From VMFP01 sp964630025 (lineage in GTDB: Bacteria; Patescibacteriota; Andersenbacteria; UBA10190; CAIZMI01): 55,361 bases of DNA. Where the stretch lies: positions 1 to 55,361 of the forward strand of contig CAZVRG010000001.1 of NCBI GenBank assembly GCA_964630025.1, in the 5' to 3' direction. The translations under genes and the position numbers were made by a program. Below, piece after piece: positions 43,586 through 51,581 of this stretch. The notes beneath the pieces are model-generated. The model had not been told where the DNA came from and did no database searches. It saw only the letters and a list, made by a program, of their open reading frames with translations. Position 1 is the stretch's first letter. Each line of letters opens with the position of its first letter.

Positions 43586-44653
43586 ATGCAGCCGCAACGC
43601 GTATTGCTGAAACACGTGGGAAATATGGGAGACCATCTATTTCTCGTGGGCGCGTTGCTGGAAGGCATTGCCCGCACGTGGCCCGATGCGGAGGTAACAC
43701 TGGTGACCGCGTGGGGATACAAAGATCAACACGGACGATGGGGAAAAAGAAACCAGGACGGCTACTGCATCGCGCTTATGAAAGAGAACCCCCACGTGGA
43801 TCAGCTTGTGCACTGGAGCGATCATGACTGCGCACTGGATGGCAGCATATGCGTGGAAGATGGAAAAGTATTTCCGACATGGAATCGCGCACACTTTCAT
43901 CGCGTCGCACCGGACTATGATGTTGTGGCGGAGCTCGAATTCGGTCTCGTCACGGAAGAAAATCCGCTGGAGCGCATCGCAGCAGCAGTGGGCCTTTCGC
44001 ATCTGCAGATCGGACCATATCCGTTCTATGGTTCCCCGCGGGATTTCGAGATCGGAGAGGAGATCGCAAGCCACTTCCCGCGACCGCGCGTAGTGTTTCT
44101 TGAGGGACTGAATAGCACAACAATGCGTGGGTGGGATCCAGGGAAAGTACCCGTTCTGACACGTCGTTTTGTGGATGCCGGCATCACGCCGATCTGGTGG
44201 GGGGCAGCACACGCACCTATGGTGCATGGACGACGCGCACAGTTGCGGGAGAACATTGCCTTCCTGAAACACTGCGATATCGCCATTGGCGTCCTGGGCG
44301 CTCCGATGCATTTCGCAACTGCCGTGGGTACGCAAACGATTTGCCTCTACGGGGCGCAATCATACGCGCGTGCCGCGCCGGGATTTTTTGTGAATCCGAG
44401 CATTGCGGATCGCACGCGCCACCACCTGACAATTTTCGGCCCGACGTGTGATGAACCCTGTTTACTGAAACGAGAACTCCCGTGCAAAAATCTTCACGGA
44501 GAGGCGCGCATGACGACCGGATTCCGCAGTTGGCAATCGCCTGGACGCCAGGATGACAAATCCTGCCTTGCGACGATTGATGTTGAAACGGTCTTCGCAA
44601 CCGCACGCGATGCGCTTGTGCGCAGAGAGATATGGCCACACACGGCGGAGTGA
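43586..44653 (+). CDS. GT9-like (heptosyltransferase-family) glycosyltransferase
   Basis: 355 residues, GT-B fold. VLLKHVGNMGDHLFLVGALLEG matches the N-terminal motif of ADP-heptose:LPS heptosyltransferase-like GT9 enzymes (usually R-x-x-x-x-GD). FLKHCDIAIGVLGAPMHFATAVGTQTICLYG is the C-terminal donor-site motif. Family members use nucleotide-activated sugars in the cytoplasm. A Cys-rich stretch (TCDEPCLLKRELPCKN) near the C-terminus is like the CxxxCxxxC end seen in some GT9 proteins. A weak GATACT box lies 5 nt upstream; it follows the previous gene by 16 nt. Confidence 0.75.
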   Translation: MQPQRVLLKHVGNMGDHLFLVGALLEGIARTWPDAEVTLVTAWGYKDQHGRWGKRNQDGYCIALMKENPHVDQLVHWSDHDCALDGSICVEDGKVFPTWNRAHFHRVAPDYDVVAELEFGLVTEENPLERIAAAVGLSHLQIGPYPFYGSPRDFEIGEEIASHFPRPRVVFLEGLNSTTMRGWDPGKVPVLTRRFVDAGITPIWWGAAHAPMVHGRRAQLRENIAFLKHCDIAIGVLGAPMHFATAVGTQTICLYGAQSYARAAPGFFVNPSIADRTRHHLTIFGPTCDEPCLLKRELPCKNLHGEARMTTGFRSWQSPGRQDDKSCLATIDVETVFATARDALVRREIWPHTAE

Positions 44654-45369
44654 TGCGCAGCGTGGTCGTCATTCCCACCTATAACGAGCGGGAAAATATG
44701 CTCCCGCTTCTTGACGCATTGGAAAAACACTGCGCCCCCTCTGTCTCCTTCCTTGTGGTGGACGATTCGTCTCCGGATGGAACAGGACAACTCGTTCGCG
44801 AGCGTGCGGCACGCGACCCGCGTGTCCATCTTCTTCTCCGTACAAAAAAAGAGGGTCTTGGTCCGGCATATACTGCGGGATTCGCGCATGTGCTGAGCGG
44901 CGCGTTGGGAACTGTGCCCGACGTGCTCGTGCACATGGATGCCGACTTTTCTCACCCCCCAGAAGACGTTCCTCGTCTTCTTGCCGCACTTGACCATGCG
45001 GATCTCGTTGTGGGATCTCGCTATTGCCCGGGCGGATCCGTCGAGAATTGGGAACAGCGACGGCGGTTCTTGAGTCGTGCAGCCAACATCTATGCCCGCC
45101 TCTTCACGCGCGCCCCCATTTCCGACCTTACCGCCGGCTTTTGTGCCTGGCGCACTGACATGCTCCGACGTGTTGATTCCGCGACAATTCGCGCGGACGG
45201 ATATGGCTATCTCATTGCCATGAAAGTGCGCGCCGCGCGCGTCGGTGCCCGCATGGCGGAAATACCGATTGTGTTCCGCGATCGACGTGGTGGGGTTTCC
45301 AAGATCAGTTCTTCCGTCATCAGCGAAGCGGCGTTTCTTGTCCTCCGACTCGCGCTGCGTCAGTGGTAA
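44653..45369 (+). CDS. polyprenyl-phosphate sugar synthase, DPM1-like GT2
   Basis: 238 residues from ATG 44653, sharing a base with the GT9 stop (TGATG); an in-frame ATG 21 nt upstream lies inside that gene. VVIPTYNERENM, LVVDDSSPDGTG, HMDADFSHPP and DLTAGFCAWR are the DPM1 signature. No C-terminal helices. It would make polyprenyl-phosphate mannose or glucose for the GT-C proteins on either side (37498 and 45386). Second DPM1-like gene of the window. Confidence 0.88.
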   Translation: MRSVVVIPTYNERENMLPLLDALEKHCAPSVSFLVVDDSSPDGTGQLVRERAARDPRVHLLLRTKKEGLGPAYTAGFAHVLSGALGTVPDVLVHMDADFSHPPEDVPRLLAALDHADLVVGSRYCPGGSVENWEQRRRFLSRAANIYARLFTRAPISDLTAGFCAWRTDMLRRVDSATIRADGYGYLIAMKVRAARVGARMAEIPIVFRDRRGGVSKISSSVISEAAFLVLRLALRQW

Positions 45370-45385
45370 CGTGTGAGTACCCTGG

Positions 45386-47863
45386 ATGAAGCGTGTGTGG
45401 ACAATGGGCATTCTGGTCGGCTTCGCGGTTGCTCTTATTGCTCCGTACACACTCTTCGCGTTTCTGCTGACGGGAGATGTGCGCGACACATACCTCCCCA
45501 TTGAAGATTTCTATCGCGGTGAGCTCCGCGCAGAGCGTCTTCCGGCGTGGGATCCGAATATTGCGATGGGATTTCCCGTGCTCGCTTCCGCCCAGACAGG
45601 ATTTTGGCAATTCCCGCTTCTTCTCCTTCGCCCGTGGACGTCCCCGGAGCAGGGATATGCGATTGCGTATCTTTTTCACGCAATCCTCCTTGCGCTTGGC
45701 ACCTATGTTTATGCGCGTTCGCTCTCGCTGTCACGAACCGGCGCCCTTCTTACCGCGCTCGGATTCACCGGAAGCGGATTTATGGCTGGTCACCTCGTCC
45801 ACGGAAATATTTTCTTCAGCGTTGCGTGGATGCCCTACGCGCTTCTCTGCGCAGATCGCCTCGCTGCCTCGCTGCGCCTTCGCCCATTTCTCCTGCTTAG
45901 TTGCATCCTGGCCCTCGCCACATTCCCGGGACATTTCCATGTCGCGGGCATGATGGTCGTGCTCGTGCTCACGCGGCTTTTCACGCAACTGCGCGCGCGC
46001 TACACCGCCGTTCCATTCACGCATACGATGTGGACATTCGGCCTCTTCGCCGCACCGCTTCTCGTCGTATGGGTGGCGTTGACCGCCGCACAGTTGTTTC
46101 CGACGCTTGAACTCATCCGCGAGTCCACGCGCGGCATGGGCGAGGGATTTGATATTGGCCGGGCAAATCAGCACTCCTTTCCACCCTGGCAGCTCATGAC
46201 GTTTGTGATTCCGGCGTTTTTTGGTTTTCCGGATCTCTCGGAGTATTGGGGGACACGGCCACAAATTGAAATGACGGCATGGATCGGAACGATCCCACTG
46301 CTCCTCGCGCTGATCGGAGCAACGGGAAAGCTCCAATCCTCAAATTCCAAATTCCAAACAAGTTCCAAAGACCAACATCTAAAGATGGGTCGGTCCGCAT
46401 TTTGGATGTTGAGAATGTTGAACGTAAAAATTGTTTGGAGCTTGGTGCTTGGATTTTGGAATTTTTGGACGGTCGTCGCCGTCCTGAGTTTTCTCCTCGC
46501 TCTCGGCCGGTGGTCACCGTTCCGCCTTATTGGCATCGAACCGACATTGGGCATCTTTTCCTCGCCTGCGCGGTACCTGTTGTTTATGCAATTCGCGCTC
46601 GCGCTTCTCGCGGGAAGAGGACTCGACCGCGTCGCAGTCCTGCCGCACGCCGCGCAGTGGGTTGGACGCTTGGGCATCGGCGCGGCGCTGGCCGTCACGT
46701 CCGGTTCCGCGCTCGTGAAGCTGGCGCCGGATCTCCTCCGCCGCCTCGGCGCTCTCGCCGTGGACCGCTTCATCCTCGGCGCAGCGGGCCACGTACTCTC
46801 GCGGGAGTCCTACCTGCAAAAAATCGACTATCTCCTGGAACGCGTCTCGACGTGGGGTGTGAACCTCGGAAATCCCCTGGTGCTGTTGTCTGTCGTTCTC
46901 CTCGCCGCCGGCGGCCTTGCCCTCCAGAGTCGCCGAAGTGCTATCATCCATGATAGCAGCCTCGCGAGAAAAAGTGTTCTGATCTCCGGACTCGTCATTG
47001 CAACCGCGTTCGAACTCATCGTGCTCGCCTGGCAGGTACACCCTAGGGTCCCGTGGACAGAACTATCGAAAACTTCTCCGGTTGTGCAGGTGCTGCGCGA
47101 ACGTCCATGGGGTCGCCTCTACGCCGCCCACCCGCAGGGAGATACCGGGCTCTATGTGGCGAATCCCACCACCGCGAACCGCAACGAGCATGAACACCTT
47201 CTCCGCGATCTCCCGGTCGCCAACATCTTTACCCGTGCCGGTATACCAAGTATCGAGTGGACAGCGGCGCTCGATCTCGCCCGCGCGTCGGAACTGCTCT
47301 CGCGCCTCCGTGACGCGGAGGGCCGTCCTATCAATGAGAATCTCCTGGATCGGTTCAGCGTTCGATACGTTACCGGCAGCACCAACACGCCGGATCTGTT
47401 TCTACCGCCCCCGGCACGCGAACTCTTCACTATGCAGAGTGGAGAGAACGCGACGATCCGCGTCTGGGAACGACCAACAGCGCGACCGCGCGTTGAGGTG
47501 CTTTCAGCATTGCCCAAAGAAATCACGGAGCCGCTTCCCTCCTCCGCCGGGACAGCAGTAATCGTGATGGAAACGCCGCACCGCCTTTCTATCGGCGTCA
47601 GAAACGACACGCAACAGGAAACCGCGCTTGTCGTGCGCGATACGTGGTACCCCGGCTGGGATGCGACGCTTGATCAGACGCCGGTGCCGCTCGTGCGTGC
47701 GGAAAGTATTTTTCGCGGCGTGATGGTGCCGCCAGGCACGCACCTCGTCAGGATGACATATCATCCGCGGGCGCTCCAAAGCGGTATGATCGTCTCGGGG
47801 ATTGCATTCTCCGGCGTGGCGTTTCTTCTTCTCCTTCCCCTCCTGAAGCGACGCTCTGTATAA
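45386..47863 (+). CDS. YfhO-like GT-C membrane protein with in-frame repeat
   Basis: 825 residues, about 12 helices plus extracytoplasmic C-terminal domain. DTYLPIEDFYRGELRAERLP and then WDPNIAMGFPVLASAQTG match the YfhO first-loop region; the C-terminal YPGWDATLDQTPVPLVR...FRGVMVPPG matches the YfhO end, close to the protein at 26598. It lacks the shared beta-sandwich module. Residues about 314-361 (KLQSSNSKFQTSSKDQ...) come from a palindromic repeat at 46327-46470 inserted in frame in a loop. Last gene of the operon from 37498. Confidence 0.85.
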   Translation: MKRVWTMGILVGFAVALIAPYTLFAFLLTGDVRDTYLPIEDFYRGELRAERLPAWDPNIAMGFPVLASAQTGFWQFPLLLLRPWTSPEQGYAIAYLFHAILLALGTYVYARSLSLSRTGALLTALGFTGSGFMAGHLVHGNIFFSVAWMPYALLCADRLAASLRLRPFLLLSCILALATFPGHFHVAGMMVVLVLTRLFTQLRARYTAVPFTHTMWTFGLFAAPLLVVWVALTAAQLFPTLELIRESTRGMGEGFDIGRANQHSFPPWQLMTFVIPAFFGFPDLSEYWGTRPQIEMTAWIGTIPLLLALIGATGKLQSSNSKFQTSSKDQHLKMGRSAFWMLRMLNVKIVWSLVLGFWNFWTVVAVLSFLLALGRWSPFRLIGIEPTLGIFSSPARYLLFMQFALALLAGRGLDRVAVLPHAAQWVGRLGIGAALAVTSGSALVKLAPDLLRRLGALAVDRFILGAAGHVLSRESYLQKIDYLLERVSTWGVNLGNPLVLLSVVLLAAGGLALQSRRSAIIHDSSLARKSVLISGLVIATAFELIVLAWQVHPRVPWTELSKTSPVVQVLRERPWGRLYAAHPQGDTGLYVANPTTANRNEHEHLLRDLPVANIFTRAGIPSIEWTAALDLARASELLSRLRDAEGRPINENLLDRFSVRYVTGSTNTPDLFLPPPARELFTMQSGENATIRVWERPTARPRVEVLSALPKEITEPLPSSAGTAVIVMETPHRLSIGVRNDTQQETALVVRDTWYPGWDATLDQTPVPLVRAESIFRGVMVPPGTHLVRMTYHPRALQSGMIVSGIAFSGVAFLLLLPLLKRRSV
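46327..46470. repeat. palindromic repeat, copy 2, inside a gene
   Basis: TCCAAACAA (46353-46361) is inverted as TTGTTTGGA (46431-46439), flanked by further CCAAATTCC/GGAATTTTTGG-type arms. It is the same family as the copy at 38662 (shared CCAAACAA-n-TTCCAAAG-n-CCAA and GTTTGGAGCTTGG) but about 50 bp longer. The host frame stays open through it. Confidence 0.75.
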
Positions 47864-47867
47864 GAAA

Positions 47868-47893
47868 GGAGCCAAGCAACCATGCCTGGCTTC
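47868..47893 (+). terminator. possible terminator hairpin after the YfhO operon
   Basis: GGAGCCAAGCA (47868-47878) pairs with TGCCTGGCTTC (47883-47893), with one A-C mismatch, one G-U pair and a 4-nt loop, 5 nt after the stop. No U-tract. The AAGGAG inside it looks like an SD but precedes no convincing gene. Confidence 0.4.
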
Positions 47894-47974
47894 AAAGGGT
47901 TACTGAAGGTACACCACGATTGTGCGGGAAAACTTTTAAGAAAGAACACAACGGTGCGCGCGGACAATGCACTG

Positions 47975-48003
47975 TTGCCAAAGAGTCACGTCCTCACTAC
48001 GCT
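47975..48003 (+). promoter_or_regulatory. promoter of the cupin operon
   Basis: TTGCCA (five of six), 17 nt, TACGCT, ending 6 nt before ATG 48010. One of the clearest leaderless promoters in the window, and it decides the cupin start. Confidence 0.65.
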
Positions 48004-48009
48004 ACGTAT

Positions 48010-48441
48010 ATGGAAACACATCGCGCGCATACGCGTACTACCAACGTCGACGAAGCGATCACGACTCCGGAAGTTGTTGCAGACGATCCGCGCGGAGTGA
48101 TCGAGAAACTTGCGGAAGGGAATTTCCAAAGCGTGCTGCGCATCACCTCAAAAGCCGGTACGGTGCGCGCAAACCACTACCATAAACAGGATTCGCACAC
48201 GTGCTATCTCGTGAAGGGAAAAATCGAGTACGTGACGCGTGACGCCTTGAATGAGACTGCGCCGCTGGAACGCGTGATGATTGAACCCGGACACGTGTTT
48301 TACACGCCGCCCATGCTTGCGCACGCCATGGTTTTCGTAGAGGATTCCGAATTTTATTGCTTCACGACAAGCTCGCGCCACACCCAGGCAGAGTATGAGG
48401 ATGATATCGTTCGTGTGACGCTTGTTGCGCCAACCGCGTAA
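48010..48441 (+). CDS. cupin-fold protein, possibly a sugar-modifying enzyme
   Basis: 143 residues from ATG 48010, supported by the promoter; longer frames from 47920 lack support. RANHYHKQDSHTCYLVKGKIEYV is the first cupin motif (two His, Gln/Asp, Tyr), and EPGHVFYTPPMLAHAMVF the second, with the last metal-binding His. It is followed at 25 nt by a UXS-like SDR and a Gfo/Idh dehydrogenase, so it may be an isomerase or epimerase of nucleotide sugars. It lacks the FdtA/QdtA signature, so I do not assign a reaction. Confidence 0.72.
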   Translation: METHRAHTRTTNVDEAITTPEVVADDPRGVIEKLAEGNFQSVLRITSKAGTVRANHYHKQDSHTCYLVKGKIEYVTRDALNETAPLERVMIEPGHVFYTPPMLAHAMVFVEDSEFYCFTTSSRHTQAEYEDDIVRVTLVAPTA

Positions 48442-48466
48442 TCTCCGCTTGCCACCTCTGACGACA

Positions 48467-49594
48467 ATGCGCTCTGTACATATTATCGAGGAAGATACCA
48501 AGACCATCGCAACCGCTATTGCTCCGGAAGCACAGGAGCTCGCGGGCAAGACGATCCTCATCAGCGGCGGTGCGGGATTTCTTGGCCGGTATTTTCTGGG
48601 TGTCTTCCGGCATCTCAACCAACACGTGCTAGAAAAACCGTGCCGCGTGATCTCTGTTGACAACTACATTACCGGAGAGCGCGATGGCGTCTTCGGGGTG
48701 AATGAGGATCCGCAGGTGTTATCGCTGTGGGCAGATGTGACCGCACCGCTTCCCGTGCGCGAGCCGATCCACTATATCATTCACGCGGCCGGTCTTGCCT
48801 CCCCGGTCTATTACCAAAAGTACCCGCTGGAAACGATTGAGAGCGCGGTGATGGGCGCGAAGAATCTTCTTGAACTCGGAAAGCGAAACGACCTGAAAGG
48901 GTTTCTTCTCTTCAGCTCGAGCGAAATTTATGGAGACCCCGATCCGCGTGCCGTTCCCACACCGGAGACATATTGCGGAAATGTTTCCAGCACCGGACCC
49001 CGTGCCTGCTATGACGAATCAAAACGCCTCGCCGAAACGCTCTCGATCATCTACCACCAGCAATTCGGTGTCCCCATAAAGATTGTTCGGCCATTTAACG
49101 TCTACGGCCCGGGTATGAAACCCGACGACCGCCGCGTCATGCCCATGTTCGCGCTGCGGACACTTCGCGGCGAGACGTTGCCCGTCCATGGCGACGGTCA
49201 TCAAACACGAACGTTCTGTTATATCACGGACGCTATCACCGGATTCCTGAAAGTACTGCTGCTCGGAACGCCCGGCGAGGCATATAACATTGGCAATGAT
49301 GATCAGGAAATCACCATGGGTGCATTGGGGCGATTATTTGTCGACCTTGGGAAAACGGATGCGCGCGTGGAAACGATTCCCTATCCAGACACCTACCCCG
49401 CCGGCGAACCACAGCGCCGATGTCCCGATCTGGCAAAAGCGCGCACGCACCTCGGGTATCAGGCGGGAGTAAGTCTTCGTGAGGGCACACTTCGTTTTCT
49501 TGAATGGGCAAAAGAACAGCCAAAGTACGTCGACATTCCCGCACACGTACACGCTTCGGTGGAGGCAGTTTCGGCACTCCGCCAGGCTCGATGA
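48467..49594 (+). CDS. UDP-glucuronate decarboxylase-like NAD-dependent SDR
   Basis: 375 residues. GGAGFLG at 34-40 binds NAD; SSSEIYGDP at 150-158, TGPRACYDESKR at 176-187 (Y182, K186) and GDGHQTRTFCYITDAI are the hallmarks of UDP-xylose synthase/ArnA-decarboxylase-type enzymes. It probably oxidises C4 of UDP-glucuronate and decarboxylates to a UDP-4-keto-pentose or UDP-xylose. The first 27 residues are an extra N-terminal extension; a later start is possible but none is better supported. It overlaps the next gene as ATGA. Confidence 0.83.
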   Translation: MRSVHIIEEDTKTIATAIAPEAQELAGKTILISGGAGFLGRYFLGVFRHLNQHVLEKPCRVISVDNYITGERDGVFGVNEDPQVLSLWADVTAPLPVREPIHYIIHAAGLASPVYYQKYPLETIESAVMGAKNLLELGKRNDLKGFLLFSSSEIYGDPDPRAVPTPETYCGNVSSTGPRACYDESKRLAETLSIIYHQQFGVPIKIVRPFNVYGPGMKPDDRRVMPMFALRTLRGETLPVHGDGHQTRTFCYITDAITGFLKVLLLGTPGEAYNIGNDDQEITMGALGRLFVDLGKTDARVETIPYPDTYPAGEPQRRCPDLAKARTHLGYQAGVSLREGTLRFLEWAKEQPKYVDIPAHVHASVEAVSALRQAR

Positions 49595-50520
49595 CAACGC
49601 TTGCACTCATCGGCCGTGGCCGCTGGGGCACGAACATACAACGGACACTCGCGCAGCTCCCCGGCTGCAGCGTTTCGTATGTTGAAACGCGTGACTGGAA
49701 GCGACTTCTGCAATTGCGGGATCTCGATGGCGTACTGATCGCCACGCCAGGATCTACCCATGCGGATATCGCACTTCCGTTCATCGAACGTGGGATGTCC
49801 ACGTTCATCGAAAAGCCGTTGACGACGAATCTGCGTGATGCCCTTCGCCTTGAGAACGCCGCGAAGAAATCCGGTGCGCGCGTCTTTGTCGGTCACGTGC
49901 ATCTCTACAACCCGGCATACAAAAAGGCGAAGACCCTCGCGCGCCGTGCCGGAGCACTGCGCTTCCTGTTCGCTGAAGGAATGAATAACGGACCATACCG
50001 TGACGACATGTCGGCATTGTGGGATTGGGCGTCACACGATCTCGCAATGACGCTTGATCTCTTGGGTGTCCTTCCCCGTACCGTCCGGGCAACAGGCATC
50101 AGCGTACTCCGACCCCGAACGAAGCTCTACGATGTCGCAACGCTGCATCTGGAGTTCCCGGGCGGCGTCCACTTTTTCGGCCAGTACAGTTGGATGGCGC
50201 CAGAGAAGCGCAAACGTTTCGTGGTGCAGGGAAGTCGCCATACGGTGATCTATGACGACGTGGCGGAAAGAAAAGTAACGCTGCTCAAACATCTCGGACC
50301 AACGGTTCGCGGACACACAATCGAACGTCATGCGCCCATCGTTGCATATCCGTCATACCGACCGACATCACCGCTCACGGAAGAACTGCGCGCGTTTGTG
50401 CAGTACATCCGTACCGGTAAACGCCCGTCATCGGATCTTGCACAAGGTGTACAGGTCGTCCGCATCCTTGATGCCGCGGAGCGTTCCATCGCGCGCCGCG
50501 GCAGCGCTGTCTCTTTGTAA
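49591..50520 (+). CDS. Gfo/Idh/MocA-family sugar dehydrogenase
   Basis: 309 residues. GRGRWG at 8-13 is the nucleotide-binding loop, EKP at 74-76 the family motif, and WDWASHD at 144-150 holds the H-D of the active site. Members oxidise or reduce sugar hydroxyls, often on UDP-sugars (WlbA type). Coupled to the UXS-like SDR by ATGA and downstream of the cupin, it probably acts on the same nucleotide sugar. A longer frame from 49504 lies inside the SDR gene. Product unknown. Confidence 0.85.
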   Translation: MTTLALIGRGRWGTNIQRTLAQLPGCSVSYVETRDWKRLLQLRDLDGVLIATPGSTHADIALPFIERGMSTFIEKPLTTNLRDALRLENAAKKSGARVFVGHVHLYNPAYKKAKTLARRAGALRFLFAEGMNNGPYRDDMSALWDWASHDLAMTLDLLGVLPRTVRATGISVLRPRTKLYDVATLHLEFPGGVHFFGQYSWMAPEKRKRFVVQGSRHTVIYDDVAERKVTLLKHLGPTVRGHTIERHAPIVAYPSYRPTSPLTEELRAFVQYIRTGKRPSSDLAQGVQVVRILDAAERSIARRGSAVSL

Positions 50521-50544
50521 TACGCAGATCCTTCGCGGAAAGTT

Positions 50545-50714
50545 AGAGCGCATCCCATATATCGTCATTGCGAGCGAAGCGAAGCAATCTCCTCGTGCGC
50601 CATGCGAGGATTGCTTCGCCCGCCCGGCGAAGCCTTGGCGAAGTCGGGTCGTCCCCGCGAAGGCGGGGACCTCCTCGCAATGACGAGGCGGCAGAAGTGT
50701 ATGGGATGTGCTCT
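50545..50714. repeat. nested palindromic repeat between convergent genes
   Basis: Outer arms AGAGCGCATCCCATA (50545-50559) and TATGGGATGTGCTCT (50700-50714) match with one difference. Inside, CGTCATTGCGAG (50563-50574) is inverted as CTCGCAATGACG near 50674-50685, with GCGAAGCAATC/GATTGCTTCG and GTCCCCGCGAAGGCGGGGAC (50650-50669) within. The inner unit is the widespread 'CATTGCGAGCGAAGCGAAGCA' repeat. The 243-nt gap 50521-50763 holds nothing else. The outer hairpin may be the terminator of both flanking genes. Confidence 0.8.
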
Positions 50715-50763
50715 AGTAACTACGCACTTGACGGAAAGGAGTTACGTCCGGCGCCTATGCAGG

Positions 50764-51501
50764 TTAGAGCCTGTGTCTCCAGTGCTGTCCCCCGTCCAGA
50801 CGAATGTTATCCGCAAGGAAATCCGTTTCCAGCGCCAAACGTACAAGACGTGCCGCTTGCTGCGGATCGCCGGTGGAGCGCGTTGGCGTGTTCTGGACAA
50901 TTTCCTGTTTCTCCTTCGCGGGAAAATCTTTCGGTTCCAAAATCATGCCGGGATGAATATTCACCACACGAATCGTGCCAGCAAACGTCGTCTGCAACGC
51001 CATCAGGTAGTGACGCAGCGCCGCCTTCCCTGCAAGGTAGAGATCATGCTGCGCGTACGGATGATCCACTGCCCAATCGATGAATGACACAATGGGCGCA
51101 CCCTGCGCTTTCCGCCGCTGTGCTTCCTCCGCGAACATGCGGGAAAGGAGAATACTTCCAATCGACACGGAGAATGCCTTCAACACATGCGACACGGCGA
51201 TCTTCGGCGGATCCGGTTCAAAGACTGAAGCCATGTTCACGAGCCCATCAATACCACCGAAATCCTTCCCCACTGTGCGCACAAGCGCGGTAATACTTCC
51301 CTCATCCGTCAGATCCAGCTCGTACGCGCCGGTGCGGATCCCGTGCAGTTCCGCAAGATGATCGACGGCTTGAGCAATCTCCTCGCGATGTTTCTTGTAG
51401 GTCATCACGACCTGCGCGCCTGCAGCACCCACCGTATCGGCAACCACTTGTCCAATGCGCCGCCCGCCGGTGATGAGAATGGTTTTCCCGCGAAGATCCA
51501 T
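50764..51501 (-). CDS. pteridine-reductase-like short-chain dehydrogenase
   Basis: 245 residues, classical SDR. TGGRRIG at 11-17 is the nucleotide loop (one residue shorter than usual), VNMAS replaces NNAG, and the active site reads D142-x12-Y155-x3-K159. The Asp in place of the SDR serine, 13 residues before Tyr, is the pattern of PTR1/FolM-type pteridine reductases. It may reduce dihydropterin or dihydrofolate; a sugar or lipid substrate is not excluded. Transcribed alone: -10 TATTCT ends 9 nt upstream, and a terminator separates it from the gene before. Confidence 0.75.
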   Translation of the reverse strand: MDLRGKTILITGGRRIGQVVADTVGAAGAQVVMTYKKHREEIAQAVDHLAELHGIRTGAYELDLTDEGSITALVRTVGKDFGGIDGLVNMASVFEPDPPKIAVSHVLKAFSVSIGSILLSRMFAEEAQRRKAQGAPIVSFIDWAVDHPYAQHDLYLAGKAALRHYLMALQTTFAGTIRVVNIHPGMILEPKDFPAKEKQEIVQNTPTRSTGDPQQAARLVRLALETDFLADNIRLDGGQHWRHRL

Positions 51502-51510
51502 GGAGTCTTC

Positions 51511-51516
51511 AGAATA
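51511..51516 (-). promoter_or_regulatory. -10 box of the SDR gene
   Basis: TATTCT on the minus strand, 9 nt before the ATG at 51501. Confidence 0.4.
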
Positions 51517-51534
51517 GCGGATAGGCGCGCAAAG

Positions 51535-51564
51535 AAAAAGGCGTTGAGCATCATGCCCAACGCC
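51535..51564 (-). terminator. Rho-independent terminator
   Basis: On the minus strand GGCGTTG (51564-51558) pairs with CAACGCC (51546-51540), with GCAT/ATGC inside, followed at once by TTTTTCTTT. It lies 17 nt after the stop of the gene at 51582. Confidence 0.75.
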
Positions 51565-51581
51565 GCGCGCAGTTCACGTCC

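Noticed and set aside
45371..45376. Start-stop GTGTGA before the YfhO gene as a minimal leader ORF
   Set aside because: No -10 box at leaderless spacing and the gene follows its neighbour by only 16 nt, so chance is the simplest account.
47882..48100. 72-residue ORF preceded by AAGGAG at good spacing
   Set aside because: The AAGGAG and ATG lie within a terminator-like hairpin, the frame overlaps the well-supported cupin start in another frame, and the product looks like no protein family.
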